Positions 21,430 to 31,328 of a stretch of DNA of 64,000 bases are shown here, piece after piece. The position numbers were made by a program, and so were the translations under genes. The DNA is taken from the NCBI GenBank assembly GCA_000437395.1, contig FR898192.1, positions 1 to 64,000 of the forward strand, given 5' to 3'. The DNA comes from Clostridium sp. CAG:288 (GTDB lineage Bacteria > Bacillota_I > Bacilli_A > RFN20 > CAG-288). Below the pieces are notes generated by a model. It was not told where the DNA came from. It worked only from the letters and a program-made list of their open reading frames with translations, and searched no databases. Position 1 is the stretch's first letter; every line of letters begins with the position of its first letter.

Positions 21430-22889
21430 TGTCATACTTAGATTTAACAATTAAAGAAATACACGAAGCTTTAAAAGAAGGAAAAGTAACTCCTGTACAA
21501 TTAACAGAAGAAGCTATTGAAAGAGTTAAAGCCGATGAATGCAATGCTTTTGAAGCATTAGATTTTGAAGGTGCATTAAAAGCTGCAAAAGAATTGGTTT
21601 TTGATCCAAATGAATTATTGTCGGGAATTCCTTTCTTAGCAAAAGATAACTTTTCAACTAAAGGTATTGAAACCACTGCTTCAAGCAATATTTTAAACGG
21701 CTATGTTCCACTTTATGATGCCGAAGTTATAAAACGCTTGAAAGATCATGGAGCAATATTAATTGGCAAAACAACCCTTGATGAATTAGCTATGGGTGGC
21801 ACTGGCACAACTGGTCATAAAGGTGTTACAACAAATCCATATGATCACGAAAGACTTATCGGTGGATCATCATGTGGCTCATGTGCTGCAGTTGCTGCTG
21901 GCGTTGTTCCTTTTGCCTTAGGTTCCGATACTGGTGACTCCGTACGTAAACCAGCTTCTTTAGGTGGCTTAGTTGGCTTTAAACCAACTTGGGGAAGAGT
22001 ATCAAGATATGGCTTATTCCCATTTGCAACAAGCATGGATGCTATCGGTTGGTTCACTCGTTCAGTTTATGATTCAGCATATCTTACAAAAATTTTATCT
22101 GGACATGACAATAAAGATATGTCTAGTTCCTATGAAGAAGTTAAAGATTATGTTTCTGAAATTTCCAAAGATACTAATTCAAAGACAATTGGTTACTTTA
22201 AAAAATTAGTTAATGGAATTAAAGATCAAAATATAGTTAATAAATATTATGAAATATTAGATGCTTTAAAAGCTCAAGGATATAAAATTGAAAATTACGA
22301 TTTTCCAGAAGAACTTTTAAATGCTTTGTATCCAACATATATGGTAATTAGCTGCTCTGAAGCAACATCAAATAATGCTAATTTAGATGGCATAAGATTT
22401 GGACCTACATGTAAGGATAACGTTGAAGACTATCGTCAATTTATTAATCATTGTAGAACAGCTGGTTTTAGCGATTTAATCAAGAGACGTTTTGTTATTG
22501 GATCATTCTCACTTTTAAGCGAAAACCAAGAAGAACTTTTTAGAAGAGCTCAAAAAGCTAGAAGACTTATTGTTGAAGAATTAAAGAATTTCTTTGAAAA
22601 ATGTGATTACTTAGTCTTGCCTGCTGCTCAAAGCATAGCTGGATTTATTAAAGATGTTCAAACAAAGTGGACTGATAAACCAGACTATATCGATAATCAC
22701 TTAGGTTTAGCAAATCTTGCTGGGTTACCATCTCTTACAATTCCTATGGGATTAGAAAATGGACTTCCATATGGTATTAATATTACATGTAAAGCTTTCG
22801 ATGAGAGCAATACACTTAATTTAGGACAAAAGATTGAAGATATAACAGGACTCAAAAACCTTTCTGTAAATAATAAGGAGGGCAAATAA
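21429..22889 (+). CDS. gatA: Asp/Glu-tRNA amidotransferase subunit A
   Basis: This amidase-signature subunit frees ammonia from glutamine for conversion of Glu-tRNA-Gln to Gln-tRNA-Gln. The catalytic triad is in place: Lys72 in FLAKDN, the cis-Ser147 in GGSSCGS and the nucleophile Ser171 in SDTGDSVR; the spacings match the family. Two usually invariant Gly positions are changed (Gly to Cys in GGSSCGSC, Gly to Asp in TGDS). The 486 residues are normal. A tRNA-Gln (UUG) lies at 62.0 kb, its expected substrate. Confidence 0.95.
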   Translation: MSYLDLTIKEIHEALKEGKVTPVQLTEEAIERVKADECNAFEALDFEGALKAAKELVFDPNELLSGIPFLAKDNFSTKGIETTASSNILNGYVPLYDAEVIKRLKDHGAILIGKTTLDELAMGGTGTTGHKGVTTNPYDHERLIGGSSCGSCAAVAAGVVPFALGSDTGDSVRKPASLGGLVGFKPTWGRVSRYGLFPFATSMDAIGWFTRSVYDSAYLTKILSGHDNKDMSSSYEEVKDYVSEISKDTNSKTIGYFKKLVNGIKDQNIVNKYYEILDALKAQGYKIENYDFPEELLNALYPTYMVISCSEATSNNANLDGIRFGPTCKDNVEDYRQFINHCRTAGFSDLIKRRFVIGSFSLLSENQEELFRRAQKARRLIVEELKNFFEKCDYLVLPAAQSIAGFIKDVQTKWTDKPDYIDNHLGLANLAGLPSLTIPMGLENGLPYGINITCKAFDESNTLNLGQKIEDITGLKNLSVNNKEGK

Positions 22890-22890
22890 T

Positions 22891-24312
22891 ATGAATTTTG
22901 AACCAGTAATAGGTATTGAAATACACGTAGAGTTAAAGACAAAAAGTAAAATGTTCTCCAGTGGTCCAGTTACATTTGGCAACATGCCAAACACTGAAAC
23001 AGTTTTATTTGACTGGGCTTTTCCAGGAACAATGCCAGTAGTTAATAAAGAAGCAGTTAAATATGGTATCAAAATTGCAAACGCTTTAAATATGTCAGTA
23101 TCAAAAACTTTGTATTTTGATAGAAAGAACTACTTCTATAGTGATTTACCAAAGGGATATCAAATAACGCAACAAGATCATCCAATTGGATATGAAGGTT
23201 TCTTAGAAATTGAAACATCTAATGGTAAAAGAAAAATCGGCATTGAAAGAGCTCACCTTGAAGAGGATACAGCAAAGCAATTGCACTTTGGTGATATGTC
23301 ATTAGTTGACTATAACAGAGCTGGTACTCCACTTGTTGAAATTGTTTCCAAACCAGATATTAGAAGCGGTGAAGAAGCAAGTAAATATGTTGAAGGTATT
23401 AGAGAAATTGTTACTTATTTAGGCGTATCAGATGGCAAAATGGAAGAAGGCTCATTAAGATGTGATGTCAATATTTCCATTAGACCAGTTGGATCAGAAA
23501 AGTTTGGTACAAAAGTTGAAATTAAAAATTTAAACTCAATTGCTAATGTTAAAGCTGCAATTGACTATGAAGTCGAAAGACAAGCAGAATTGATTTTATC
23601 TGGTGGAGTAGTTGAACAAGAAACAAGAAGATACAACGAAACTCAAAAGAAAACTGAATTGATGAGAAAAAAGACTAATGCAGTTGATTACAAATATTTC
23701 AGAGAACCAAATATAGTTCCAATTGATTTGTCCGATGAATTTATCGAATCTACAATTAAATCAATGAGTAAACTTCCATCGGCATATAGAGCTGAATTAC
23801 AAGAACTTGGTTTATCTAAATATGAAGTAGATGAATTGTTAAGAGATAAAAAATATGTTTTATATTTCGTCGATTGCTTATCACACAACGTTAAGAATAT
23901 AAAAACATTATGGAATTATTTAATGGTTGACGTCTTATCTTATTTGAACAAAGATGAAGTAGGAATAGAATCATTAAAGTTTACATCAAAGTCACTTGTT
24001 TCTTTAATCAATATGCTAGCTGATGGCAAAATTAATTCAAAACAAGCTAAGGAAGTTTTAGCAGTAATGTATGAATCTGGAGAAGATGCTCAAGTAATAG
24101 TAGATAGACTTGGATTATCTCAAGTATCAGATGATAGTGCAATTTTAGAAATTGTTAAAACTGTATTAGCTAATAATGCTCAATCTATATCTGACTTCAA
24201 AGCTGGAAAGGATAGAGCTTTAGGTTATTTAGTTGGTCAAGTTATGAAGGCTAGCCAAGGAAAAGCAAATCCTTCTAAAGCAAAAGAATTTATACTTAAA
24301 GAAATTGCATAA
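22891..24312 (+). CDS. gatB: Asp/Glu-tRNA amidotransferase subunit B
   Basis: GatB binds the misacylated tRNA, activates it with ATP and transfers ammonia. EPVIGIEIHVEL at the start, DRKNYFYSDLPKGYQITQ, the metal-site region ERAHLEEDT and the RCDVNIS block are conserved. The C-terminal 150 residues form the helical and YqeY-like tail domain (KINSKQAKEVL). 473 residues. It ends the gatCAB operon; a strong terminator shared with the opposite strand follows. Confidence 0.96.
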   Translation: MNFEPVIGIEIHVELKTKSKMFSSGPVTFGNMPNTETVLFDWAFPGTMPVVNKEAVKYGIKIANALNMSVSKTLYFDRKNYFYSDLPKGYQITQQDHPIGYEGFLEIETSNGKRKIGIERAHLEEDTAKQLHFGDMSLVDYNRAGTPLVEIVSKPDIRSGEEASKYVEGIREIVTYLGVSDGKMEEGSLRCDVNISIRPVGSEKFGTKVEIKNLNSIANVKAAIDYEVERQAELILSGGVVEQETRRYNETQKKTELMRKKTNAVDYKYFREPNIVPIDLSDEFIESTIKSMSKLPSAYRAELQELGLSKYEVDELLRDKKYVLYFVDCLSHNVKNIKTLWNYLMVDVLSYLNKDEVGIESLKFTSKSLVSLINMLADGKINSKQAKEVLAVMYESGEDAQVIVDRLGLSQVSDDSAILEIVKTVLANNAQSISDFKAGKDRALGYLVGQVMKASQGKANPSKAKEFILKEIA

Positions 24313-24317
24313 AAAAT

Positions 24318-24356
24318 ACTCTATGTAGCTAACACGTGCTACATAGAGTTTTTTAT
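24318..24356. terminator. Bidirectional terminator between convergent genes
   Basis: ACTCTATGTAGC (24318-24329) and GCTACATAGAGT (24338-24349) form a perfect twelve-pair stem, with an A run before and a T run after, so it can stop transcription from gatB and from the minus-strand gene that ends at 24353. Confidence 0.9.
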
Positions 24357-26050
24357 TGGAATGTAACGTCTATAGATAAAACAATATTTTCATTATCTAT
24401 AGTTGAATATTTAAAATTAACTTTATCACCAACATTCAATAGTTTTAATAATGGATTTAAACTTAAATCAGATTTATAAATTTTTTGTGGTTCAGATGTT
24501 AATGAAAAATATACATACTCATCAATTATGTTAAATCTAAATATAGTATCTTCAGCTGTATAAAAATTTTCCGGCTCTTGTTGATTTATTCTAAGGTATT
24601 CGTTGAGTGCTTTATCAAGTGAGTCGGCGATAGATATTTTGCCACCAGTTTTAACGTCTATAAAGCAATATTTTTGAACAGTTACACTGTTTTTTAATGT
24701 TAAGAAATATGTTGGAATTCCTTTTATTGAAATTAATATTGGCCAAGTAGAAGTGAATTTTTGGGCTTTAACTGAATCCTCTTGTTCAGCTATTTGACGA
24801 GCTCTCATTTCTGTTAATCCTTGGAATTCCATTGAATTAAAGAATAGTGTTTCTTTTGTTTTTAACGACATAATGAGGAAACCAATAGATGTTTGATCGT
24901 TTTCATTATCAGATGTAACTGTACTTATAAAATAGAAATCGTTATTTTTAATCAAATAATTATAACCATCAGATAAATTAAATACGTTACTTTTAGCACC
25001 AAATGTGGCGTTTATAAATCCTTTTTTGTATTTGAGATAATCGTTAGCTTGATCCATCATAACATCTAAAGAAATAGCATGATCTACCCACTGTGGTTCT
25101 TCACCAAGTTTGTAATTTTTGATTTCACCAGTTACAGCATTTAGCAATATAACTGATACAGGATCACGTCCGTTAAATAATCCAACTTTATTTCTATGAC
25201 AAGGGACTACCCAATATGGATTTCCTTCATCATTTATTTCGAAATACTTTGATGAATATAAAGCGTTTATGTTGTTAAATCTTAAATATCTATTTAAATC
25301 TTTAGAAAACATTGCAGAGCTCAAATATTTTATTCCACCTTCAACAGGAACGAATTTTGCTTCTTGTGTTACACAATTAACTTCTATATATCCAGGTGCG
25401 CCTTTGTTCATGTTGCCAAGAGAAATAAATATATTTCTATATTCGAGAGGAACAACTCTAACTAGTGTTGATTCTCCATTTCTCGTTACACTTTGAATAC
25501 TAAAGTTTTTTTCTGAAATTTGATATTGATCACCGTAGTTGCCTAATTTTGTTTGAGCCAATCTATAGGCAATGTCTTTATCAATAGAAGGCAATTTTAC
25601 ATCTTCATAATTGAATGTTTCGTTAAATGTTTCTTTCGTTTCGAAATCTACTTTTAATAAGTTTGAATATGCTTTTGCTCTAAATAGTCTAGTGCCAAAA
25701 ATCAAGCACAATACTAATGTTGAAATATATATTAAAGAAAAGCAACCACATATTATTTTATAAGCATTATATTTTTTTACTTTGAACTTCAATATATTCT
25801 TTCTGGTTAAAGCGTGAGTAATAACAAATAGCGGAGGTAAAATGATAAAAAATACAAAAATCCAACTAGGTATAGAATTAAAGTTAAGAGCTGGTAAAAT
25901 AAAATAATAATAAAGCAAAATAAATAGTACATATATAATGCCTATAATTGCGTAGAAAAATGGCTTTGGTAATTTATCAGAACTTTCTTCATATGACTTA
26001 ACAAAAGAGAAACTGCTTTTCTTTTGCTTTGGCTTTTTATTAAAATTCAT
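24353..26050 (-). CDS. Membrane protein with large extracytoplasmic domain, unknown
   Basis: 565 residues from ATG 26050, which has AAGGAGAT in front; the longer frame would run into xerC. A basic N-terminus precedes three hydrophobic segments (about residues 31-52, 60-80 and 95-120). A domain of about 430 residues follows, with recurring patterns such as GNPYWVVPCHRNKVGL, LLNAVTGEIKNYKLGE and QTSIGFLIMSLKTKETLF, which alternate beta strands with turns. The 'T-G-E-I' lines resemble PepSY/YpeB-type repeats, but the match is weak. In Bacillus this position behind xerC holds clpQ-clpY-codY; here this gene replaces them. Confidence 0.6.
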   Translation of the reverse strand: MNFNKKPKQKKSSFSFVKSYEESSDKLPKPFFYAIIGIIYVLFILLYYYFILPALNFNSIPSWIFVFFIILPPLFVITHALTRKNILKFKVKKYNAYKIICGCFSLIYISTLVLCLIFGTRLFRAKAYSNLLKVDFETKETFNETFNYEDVKLPSIDKDIAYRLAQTKLGNYGDQYQISEKNFSIQSVTRNGESTLVRVVPLEYRNIFISLGNMNKGAPGYIEVNCVTQEAKFVPVEGGIKYLSSAMFSKDLNRYLRFNNINALYSSKYFEINDEGNPYWVVPCHRNKVGLFNGRDPVSVILLNAVTGEIKNYKLGEEPQWVDHAISLDVMMDQANDYLKYKKGFINATFGAKSNVFNLSDGYNYLIKNNDFYFISTVTSDNENDQTSIGFLIMSLKTKETLFFNSMEFQGLTEMRARQIAEQEDSVKAQKFTSTWPILISIKGIPTYFLTLKNSVTVQKYCFIDVKTGGKISIADSLDKALNEYLRINQQEPENFYTAEDTIFRFNIIDEYVYFSLTSEPQKIYKSDLSLNPLLKLLNVGDKVNFKYSTIDNENIVLSIDVTFQ

Positions 26051-26063
26051 GGCTATCTCCTTT

Positions 26064-27002
26064 TTATTCAGATCTTCTTTTTCTGGCTCTAGGAAAAGAT
26101 TTATCATAAGTGTTTTTCATTTCTGAATAAGTAACATGTGTATATATTTGAGTGGTTCCTATTGATTCGTGTCCTAACAATTCTTGTATAGTTCTTAAAT
26201 CAGCTCCTTCATTTAATAGATGCGTTGCAAATGAATGCCTGAGTTTATGTGGATGTAATTTTAGATAAATACCTGTCTTTTTTTCAACTTCAGAAAGTAT
26301 ATATTCTAACCCACGATAAGTTAATTTCTCTCCGTGCGAATTTAGAAAAATGTGATTTTCACCTTTAGGGTTATTAGTTAATAATTTAGGTCTGCTTCCT
26401 TGCATGTATTGTTCTATAGCGCAACGAGCAGTCTTAGAAAAAGGAACTATTCTTTCTTTACTTCCTTTACCAAAGACTCTAATTATTCTTTCACGCATAT
26501 TGATATCTTGTAATGTTAGATTTATTAATTCAGATGCACGTAATCCTGAAGCGTAGAGTAATTCAAGTATTGCTTGATCTCTATCAGCTAGTTCATCTGT
26601 TCTTTTTTTATTCTCATCAAGTAATAAATCTATTTCATTTGTCGTTAAAAAGTCAGGAAGTTTCTTTTCACCTTTAGGTGAATTGATCAATTCGAAAACA
26701 TCCTGATTAATATATTTTCTAAGATATAAAAACTTATAATAGTGTTTTAAAGCTGAGATAATTCTTTTTATAGTTGCTTTTGAATGATGTGTAATAGTTA
26801 GTTCAAGTATATATGAACGTATTATATCTATTGTTATTTCACGATAATCTATAGAATTGTCATTCAAAAAGATTAAAAACTTTGCTATATCTTTTTGATA
26901 AGATTTAACAGTGTTTTCAGAATAGCGTCTCTCGTTTCTTAAATAGTCGATGAAAGATTTAAATTCTAGTCGAGTATTTAACAGTTGTTCTTCTTTTTCC
27001 AT
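26064..27002 (-). CDS. xerC: Tyrosine recombinase XerC/CodV type
   Basis: This chromosome-dimer recombinase acts at dif with a partner. All catalytic residues are in place: Arg155 (SGLRASEL), Lys179 (GKGSKER), His252 and Arg255 (HPHKLRHSFAT), His278 (LLGHES) and Tyr287 (IYTHV). The N-terminal SAM-like DNA-binding domain spans about residues 8-100. The 312 residues are normal. Its start overlaps trmFO by 25 bases, and the order topA-trmFO-xerC matches Bacillus (topA-trmFO-codV), so a housekeeping role is much likelier than that of a phage integrase. Confidence 0.92.
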   Translation of the reverse strand: MEKEEQLLNTRLEFKSFIDYLRNERRYSENTVKSYQKDIAKFLIFLNDNSIDYREITIDIIRSYILELTITHHSKATIKRIISALKHYYKFLYLRKYINQDVFELINSPKGEKKLPDFLTTNEIDLLLDENKKRTDELADRDQAILELLYASGLRASELINLTLQDINMRERIIRVFGKGSKERIVPFSKTARCAIEQYMQGSRPKLLTNNPKGENHIFLNSHGEKLTYRGLEYILSEVEKKTGIYLKLHPHKLRHSFATHLLNEGADLRTIQELLGHESIGTTQIYTHVTYSEMKNTYDKSFPRARKRRSE

Positions 27003-28258
27003 TCGCTTATAGTTTTCAAACTATTTTGATAAATTTGTTCTTTATCTTTAGTTCCTGCTCTAAGTATACCATATGTTGCATTCATTGGTGAAAAATGTTT
27101 TGGCGAAGACATAATAAGATAATTTATTAAACTGCCTAACATAGTGTTAAGTGGTATCGGATCATATTGAGAATTTGTTAATTCTTGATATGTATAAATA
27201 GCAGCAAGTAATCCACAAGCACTGCTTTCAACATATCCTTCAACTCCTGAAAGTTGACCAGCAATTTTGATGTTTGGTCTTTTCTTTAAAGATAAATTTC
27301 TATCTAATGCTACTGGAGCAAGGATATATGTATTTCTATGCATAACTCCAAATCGTGCAAACTTTACGTTTTCAAAACCAGGGAGCATACTCAACAATTC
27401 CTTTTGAGCTTTAAATGTTAAATTGGTTTGAAATCCGACTATGTTAAAAAGTTTTTTAGCTTCATCATCTTGTCGTAATTGTACTACTGCATATGGTTGA
27501 GTTTCAGCACCTTCGATTTCTAATCCTTTAGCTTTCATAGGACCGAATCTTAATGTATCTGGTCCACGTTTTGCCATAACCTCGATAGGTAAACATCCTT
27601 CAAAGTGTTCAAAATCATGTAATATTATAGTAGGTGATTCTACTATTTTATCTACAAAATTGTAGTATTGTTCTTTGGTTAGAGGACAGTTATAATATTC
27701 GCCATCGCCTTTATCGTAACGAGATTTTTTATAGAGTTTTGTTAAGTCTAAGCTAGACGCAAAAACTAATGGCGCAGCAGAATCATAGAAAGAAAGCATT
27801 TGTTCACCAATAACACTTTGGATGTCGTTTGACAAATCTTTTTCTGTTAAAGGCCCAGTTGTTATAATTGTTTTTATATCGTCATTAGGTAATTCACTTA
27901 CGACCTTACTAATAAATTTGATATTAGGGTGGTTGAAAATTTTATTTGATATATATTTAGAAAATCCTTCACGATCTACGACAAGATCTTGACCAGCTTT
28001 TAATTTATTGTTATCGGCAGACTCCATAAAAAGTGAACCGATGCATCTCATTTCATGCTTTAATAAACCGCATGCATTATCTATAGCGTCACTTTTTAAA
28101 GAGTTCGAACATACAAGTTCGCTTAAATGTTCACTTTTATGTGCAGGAGTAAAATGTGTAGGTTTTTCATCGATTAGTTCGACTTCAACGCCTTTGTTTG
28201 CTAAATAGTATGCTGCTTCACATCCGGCTAGTCCAGCCCCGATAACTCTTACTTTCAT
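26978..28258 (-). CDS. trmFO: Folate/FAD-dependent tRNA (uracil-54-C5-)-methyltransferase
   Basis: TrmFO makes ribothymidine-54 in the T loop of tRNAs with methylenetetrahydrofolate. The FAD-binding VIGAGLAGCEAAYYLA is at residues 4-19, followed by the SNSLKSD block, FGPMKAKGLE and the C-terminal GQLSGVEGYVESSACG. The 426 residues are normal. It starts one base after the end of topA. Confidence 0.95.
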   Translation of the reverse strand: MKVRVIGAGLAGCEAAYYLANKGVEVELIDEKPTHFTPAHKSEHLSELVCSNSLKSDAIDNACGLLKHEMRCIGSLFMESADNNKLKAGQDLVVDREGFSKYISNKIFNHPNIKFISKVVSELPNDDIKTIITTGPLTEKDLSNDIQSVIGEQMLSFYDSAAPLVFASSLDLTKLYKKSRYDKGDGEYYNCPLTKEQYYNFVDKIVESPTIILHDFEHFEGCLPIEVMAKRGPDTLRFGPMKAKGLEIEGAETQPYAVVQLRQDDEAKKLFNIVGFQTNLTFKAQKELLSMLPGFENVKFARFGVMHRNTYILAPVALDRNLSLKKRPNIKIAGQLSGVEGYVESSACGLLAAIYTYQELTNSQYDPIPLNTMLGSLINYLIMSSPKHFSPMNATYGILRAGTKDKEQIYQNSLKTISEWKKKNNC

Positions 28259-28259
28259 T

Positions 28260-30398
28260 TTATTCTTGTTCCTTATCTTTTTTAGTGTTTGATTTCTTTA
28301 TCTTTTCAGTATAGGTACATTTAGGATAATTAGAACAACCTAAGAATGTTCCGAATCTAGATTTTTTTGTTACTAAATGACCTTCGTGACACTTTGGACA
28401 TTCAATAAGTTCTTCATTATTGTTTTCTTCAACAACTTCTTCTTTTTTTGGTTCTTCAAGACTTTCGACATATCTACATTTAGGAAATCCTGAACAACCT
28501 AAGAATACTTTATTATCTTTTCCTGTTCTAAACACTAAAGGTTTTCCACAGCGTGGACAGAATTTTCCTTCAGCAACTTTTGGTTCTTCTTTGGCTTCTT
28601 TCTTTATATAGTGACATGTTGGATAAGAAGAACATGCTATAAATGTTCCATATTTACCGTGACGTTCAACTAAAGGAGCACCACATTCTGGACATACTTC
28701 GCCAGTTTGTTTATCTTGAACTTTTTCCATTTTAGATTCAGCGTTGTCTAAAAGTGAAATGAAATTGGAATAGAAATTTTCAAGTAAGTCAATTCTTGAT
28801 GAATCACCAGCAACTATAGAATCTAGACTTGTTTCCATTTGAGCTGTATAGGAAGGGTCCATAAAAGTAGGGAAGAATTTTACTAGTTCACTAACTGTCA
28901 ATCCACCTTGCTCAGTAGGTGATAAGACACCTTTTTCAATATCAACATATTTTCTTGCACTGAGCGTTGAAATAGTAGAAGAGTAAGTTGAAGGTCTACC
29001 AATGCCTTTTTCTTCCATGAGTTTAACAATCTTTGCTTCAGTATATCTTGCTGGTGCTTTAGTAAAGTGCTGTTCTTTATTAATTTCAATTTTTGCTATT
29101 GAATCACCAGTTTGATATGCAGGTAATTCACTTGCTTTTGTTGATGATTCGAATTTACCATATATTTTTGAATAACCATCAAATTTTTGTTGAGTTGCTT
29201 CGGCTTTGAAAATATATCCGTTTCCATCTAACTTAAGTGTTGTTACATCTTCAATCCTTGCAGCCATTAAACTTGCAAGGGCTCTGCTATAAATTAATGT
29301 GTATAAATTATATTCATCTTTATGTAAAAATTGTTTGACATATTCTGGTGTTAAAGACAAATCAGTTGGTCTAATTGCTTCATGTGCATCTTGAATATTT
29401 TTATTACTTTTTCCTGTATGGACATGACCACAATATTTTTCTCCATACTTATCATTTATATATGACTTTGCACTAGCAATGAATTCAGGAGAAAGTCTTG
29501 TTGAGTCTGTTCTCATGTAAGTTATTAAGCCTACTGGAGAGCCATCAATTTCAACACCTTCATATAATCTTTGAGCTAATAATGCTGTTTTCTTAGTTGA
29601 ATATTTAAATTGGTTGAATGCCTCTTGTTGCATTGTTGATGTCGTAAATGCTGGCTTTGGTTCATGAGATTTTTCTTCAGTGACTAATGATGCAACTTTA
29701 AACAAATCAGGCAAGTTGTTAATTATGTTATTCGCTTCATCTTCAGTTTGAACTTTTATTGATTTTCCGTTAAAGCTGTCTAATGTAGCTTTTATTTTCT
29801 CGCTTCCAAAAGTACCTGAAATTGTCCAATATTCTTCAGGTATAAAATTTTTGATATCATTTTCACGATCGACAATAAATTTTAAAGTTACAGATTGAAC
29901 ACGTCCAGCTGAACGTGACTTAATCTTTTTCTGGAGCAAGTATGATAATTTAAAGCCAATAATTCTATCCATTATTCTTCTTGTTTCTTGAGAAGCCACA
30001 AGGTTCATATCGATTGTTCTAGGATTATCGATGGCTTTAGTTAATGCGTGTTTAGTAATTTCGTGAAATTCTAATCTTTTTGTTGAGTCTACATCAAGAG
30101 AAAGAACTTGAGCTAAATGCCAGGCAATTGCTTCACCTTCACGATCAGGGTCGGTTGCAAGCAAAACTTCATCTGCTTTTTTGCATGCTGATTTTAACTC
30201 TTTTATAATTGGTCCTTTATTTTTACATATGACATAGGTAGGTTTAAATCCATTATTAACATCTACGCCTAATCCGCCAGGTCCAGATGTGCCTAAATCT
30301 CTTATATGACCAACACTGGCCATTACTTTATAATCTTTGCCTAAGTATTTTCCGATGGTTTTACACTTAGTAGGTGACTCAACAATAACTAATTTCAT
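28260..30398 (-). CDS. topA: DNA topoisomerase I
   Basis: Type IA topoisomerase that relaxes negative supercoils. The Toprim acidic residues Glu7 (VIVESPTK) and Asp83/Asp85/Glu87 (ATDPDREGE) are present, and the active Tyr294 lies in LITYMRTDS. Three C-terminal four-Cys zinc ribbons follow (starting CPECG, CPRCG and CPKCH). 712 residues from ATG 30398, which has AGGAGAG in front; the longer frame has no such site. It is the first gene of the topA-trmFO-xerC unit. Confidence 0.96.
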   Translation of the reverse strand: MKLVIVESPTKCKTIGKYLGKDYKVMASVGHIRDLGTSGPGGLGVDVNNGFKPTYVICKNKGPIIKELKSACKKADEVLLATDPDREGEAIAWHLAQVLSLDVDSTKRLEFHEITKHALTKAIDNPRTIDMNLVASQETRRIMDRIIGFKLSYLLQKKIKSRSAGRVQSVTLKFIVDRENDIKNFIPEEYWTISGTFGSEKIKATLDSFNGKSIKVQTEDEANNIINNLPDLFKVASLVTEEKSHEPKPAFTTSTMQQEAFNQFKYSTKKTALLAQRLYEGVEIDGSPVGLITYMRTDSTRLSPEFIASAKSYINDKYGEKYCGHVHTGKSNKNIQDAHEAIRPTDLSLTPEYVKQFLHKDEYNLYTLIYSRALASLMAARIEDVTTLKLDGNGYIFKAEATQQKFDGYSKIYGKFESSTKASELPAYQTGDSIAKIEINKEQHFTKAPARYTEAKIVKLMEEKGIGRPSTYSSTISTLSARKYVDIEKGVLSPTEQGGLTVSELVKFFPTFMDPSYTAQMETSLDSIVAGDSSRIDLLENFYSNFISLLDNAESKMEKVQDKQTGEVCPECGAPLVERHGKYGTFIACSSYPTCHYIKKEAKEEPKVAEGKFCPRCGKPLVFRTGKDNKVFLGCSGFPKCRYVESLEEPKKEEVVEENNNEELIECPKCHEGHLVTKKSRFGTFLGCSNYPKCTYTEKIKKSNTKKDKEQE

Positions 30399-30462
30399 AT
30401 GCTCTCTCCTTTTGACTTCATTAATTATGGTTGCCAATTTACACCTTGTCAAGTCCTAAATT

Positions 30463-31272
30463 TTAAGAAATATTTGTACTATGCGTTAATGAATCGAGCA
30501 AATCATCAGCGCTAATGCATATATTGGCACCATCTCTTAATAATAAATTATTAAGACTATTAGAAAATAACTGGTTTGGTGCGACAAAAATTTCTTTTCC
30601 GTTATCGAGTGCATATTTTATTGTTATTGATGTTCCAGACTTTATTTTTGCTTCAGGGACAAATACGCAATCACATAATCCAGCTATTAATCTATTTCTT
30701 ATAGGAAAATTTTCTTTCAAAGGTTTCGTGTCTAAAGGATATTCACTTAAAATCAAACCTTTATTGCTTGTTTTACAGTATTCGTATATATCTATATTTT
30801 CTTTAGGGTATGGATTATCAATTCCACTGCCTAATATAGCAATAACATTATCGCTATTTTTTATAGCTGTTCTCATGGCAATGCCATCTATACCTTTTGC
30901 CATACCAGAAATAATAGTTAATGAATCAATCTTTTCGTGTAAATCATTTAATATATCTTCTGTTACTTTCTTACCATAACTTGTGTTTTGTCTAGATCCG
31001 ATGACAGCAAGTTTATTTTTATTTTTTAATAAAGATATATTCCCGTAATAAAACAAAACAAAAGGCGGGTGTAAAATTTGATTAAATTCTTTTGGATATA
31101 AGTCTGAATCCATAATAGTTATTACATTAGATTTTATATTTGAAAATGATTTTAACGCTTCTTCATAGTTGTATTTTTTATTAAGCGCTATATGTTTATA
31201 CATATAATCCCAATTTCCACTATACATATTAGCTAGTGATACAAGCAAAACTTTAATACTATTTTTTTCCAT
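30463..31272 (-). CDS. dprA: DNA processing protein DprA
   Basis: DprA loads RecA onto single-stranded DNA taken up during transformation. The extended Rossmann fold is clear: KLAVIGSRQNTSYG, IISGMAKGIDGIA, VIAILGSGIDNPYPKEN, ILSEYP and FPIRNRLIAGL. I start at ATG 31272, with GAGGGAG nine bases upstream. At 269 residues it lacks the C-terminal winged-helix domain of longer homologues and has only a short N-terminal region. comFA and comFC at the end of the window belong to the same process. Confidence 0.92.
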   Translation of the reverse strand: MEKNSIKVLLVSLANMYSGNWDYMYKHIALNKKYNYEEALKSFSNIKSNVITIMDSDLYPKEFNQILHPPFVLFYYGNISLLKNKNKLAVIGSRQNTSYGKKVTEDILNDLHEKIDSLTIISGMAKGIDGIAMRTAIKNSDNVIAILGSGIDNPYPKENIDIYEYCKTSNKGLILSEYPLDTKPLKENFPIRNRLIAGLCDCVFVPEAKIKSGTSITIKYALDNGKEIFVAPNQLFSNSLNNLLLRDGANICISADDLLDSLTHSTNIS

Positions 31273-31298
31273 AAATGCTCCCTCACTATTACATATGT

Positions 31299-31328
31299 AA
31301 AAAAGCCTGAATTTTTCTTCAGGCTTTT
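31299..31328 (-). terminator. Terminator of rbgA-rnhB
   Basis: Read on the minus strand, AAAAGCCTGAA pairs with TTCAGGCTTTT across a six-base loop and is followed by a T run. The stem overlaps the last codons of rnhB. dprA, 26 bases further on, therefore probably needs its own promoter or read-through. Confidence 0.85.

Noticed and set aside
24353..26050. Firm assignment to the PepSY/YpeB family
   Set aside because: The resemblance is limited to a few strand-turn motifs and cannot be tested by eye.
26064..27002. Phage or integrative-element integrase
   Set aside because: The topA-trmFO-xerC order and the length match the housekeeping XerC/CodV recombinase, and no other phage genes are present.
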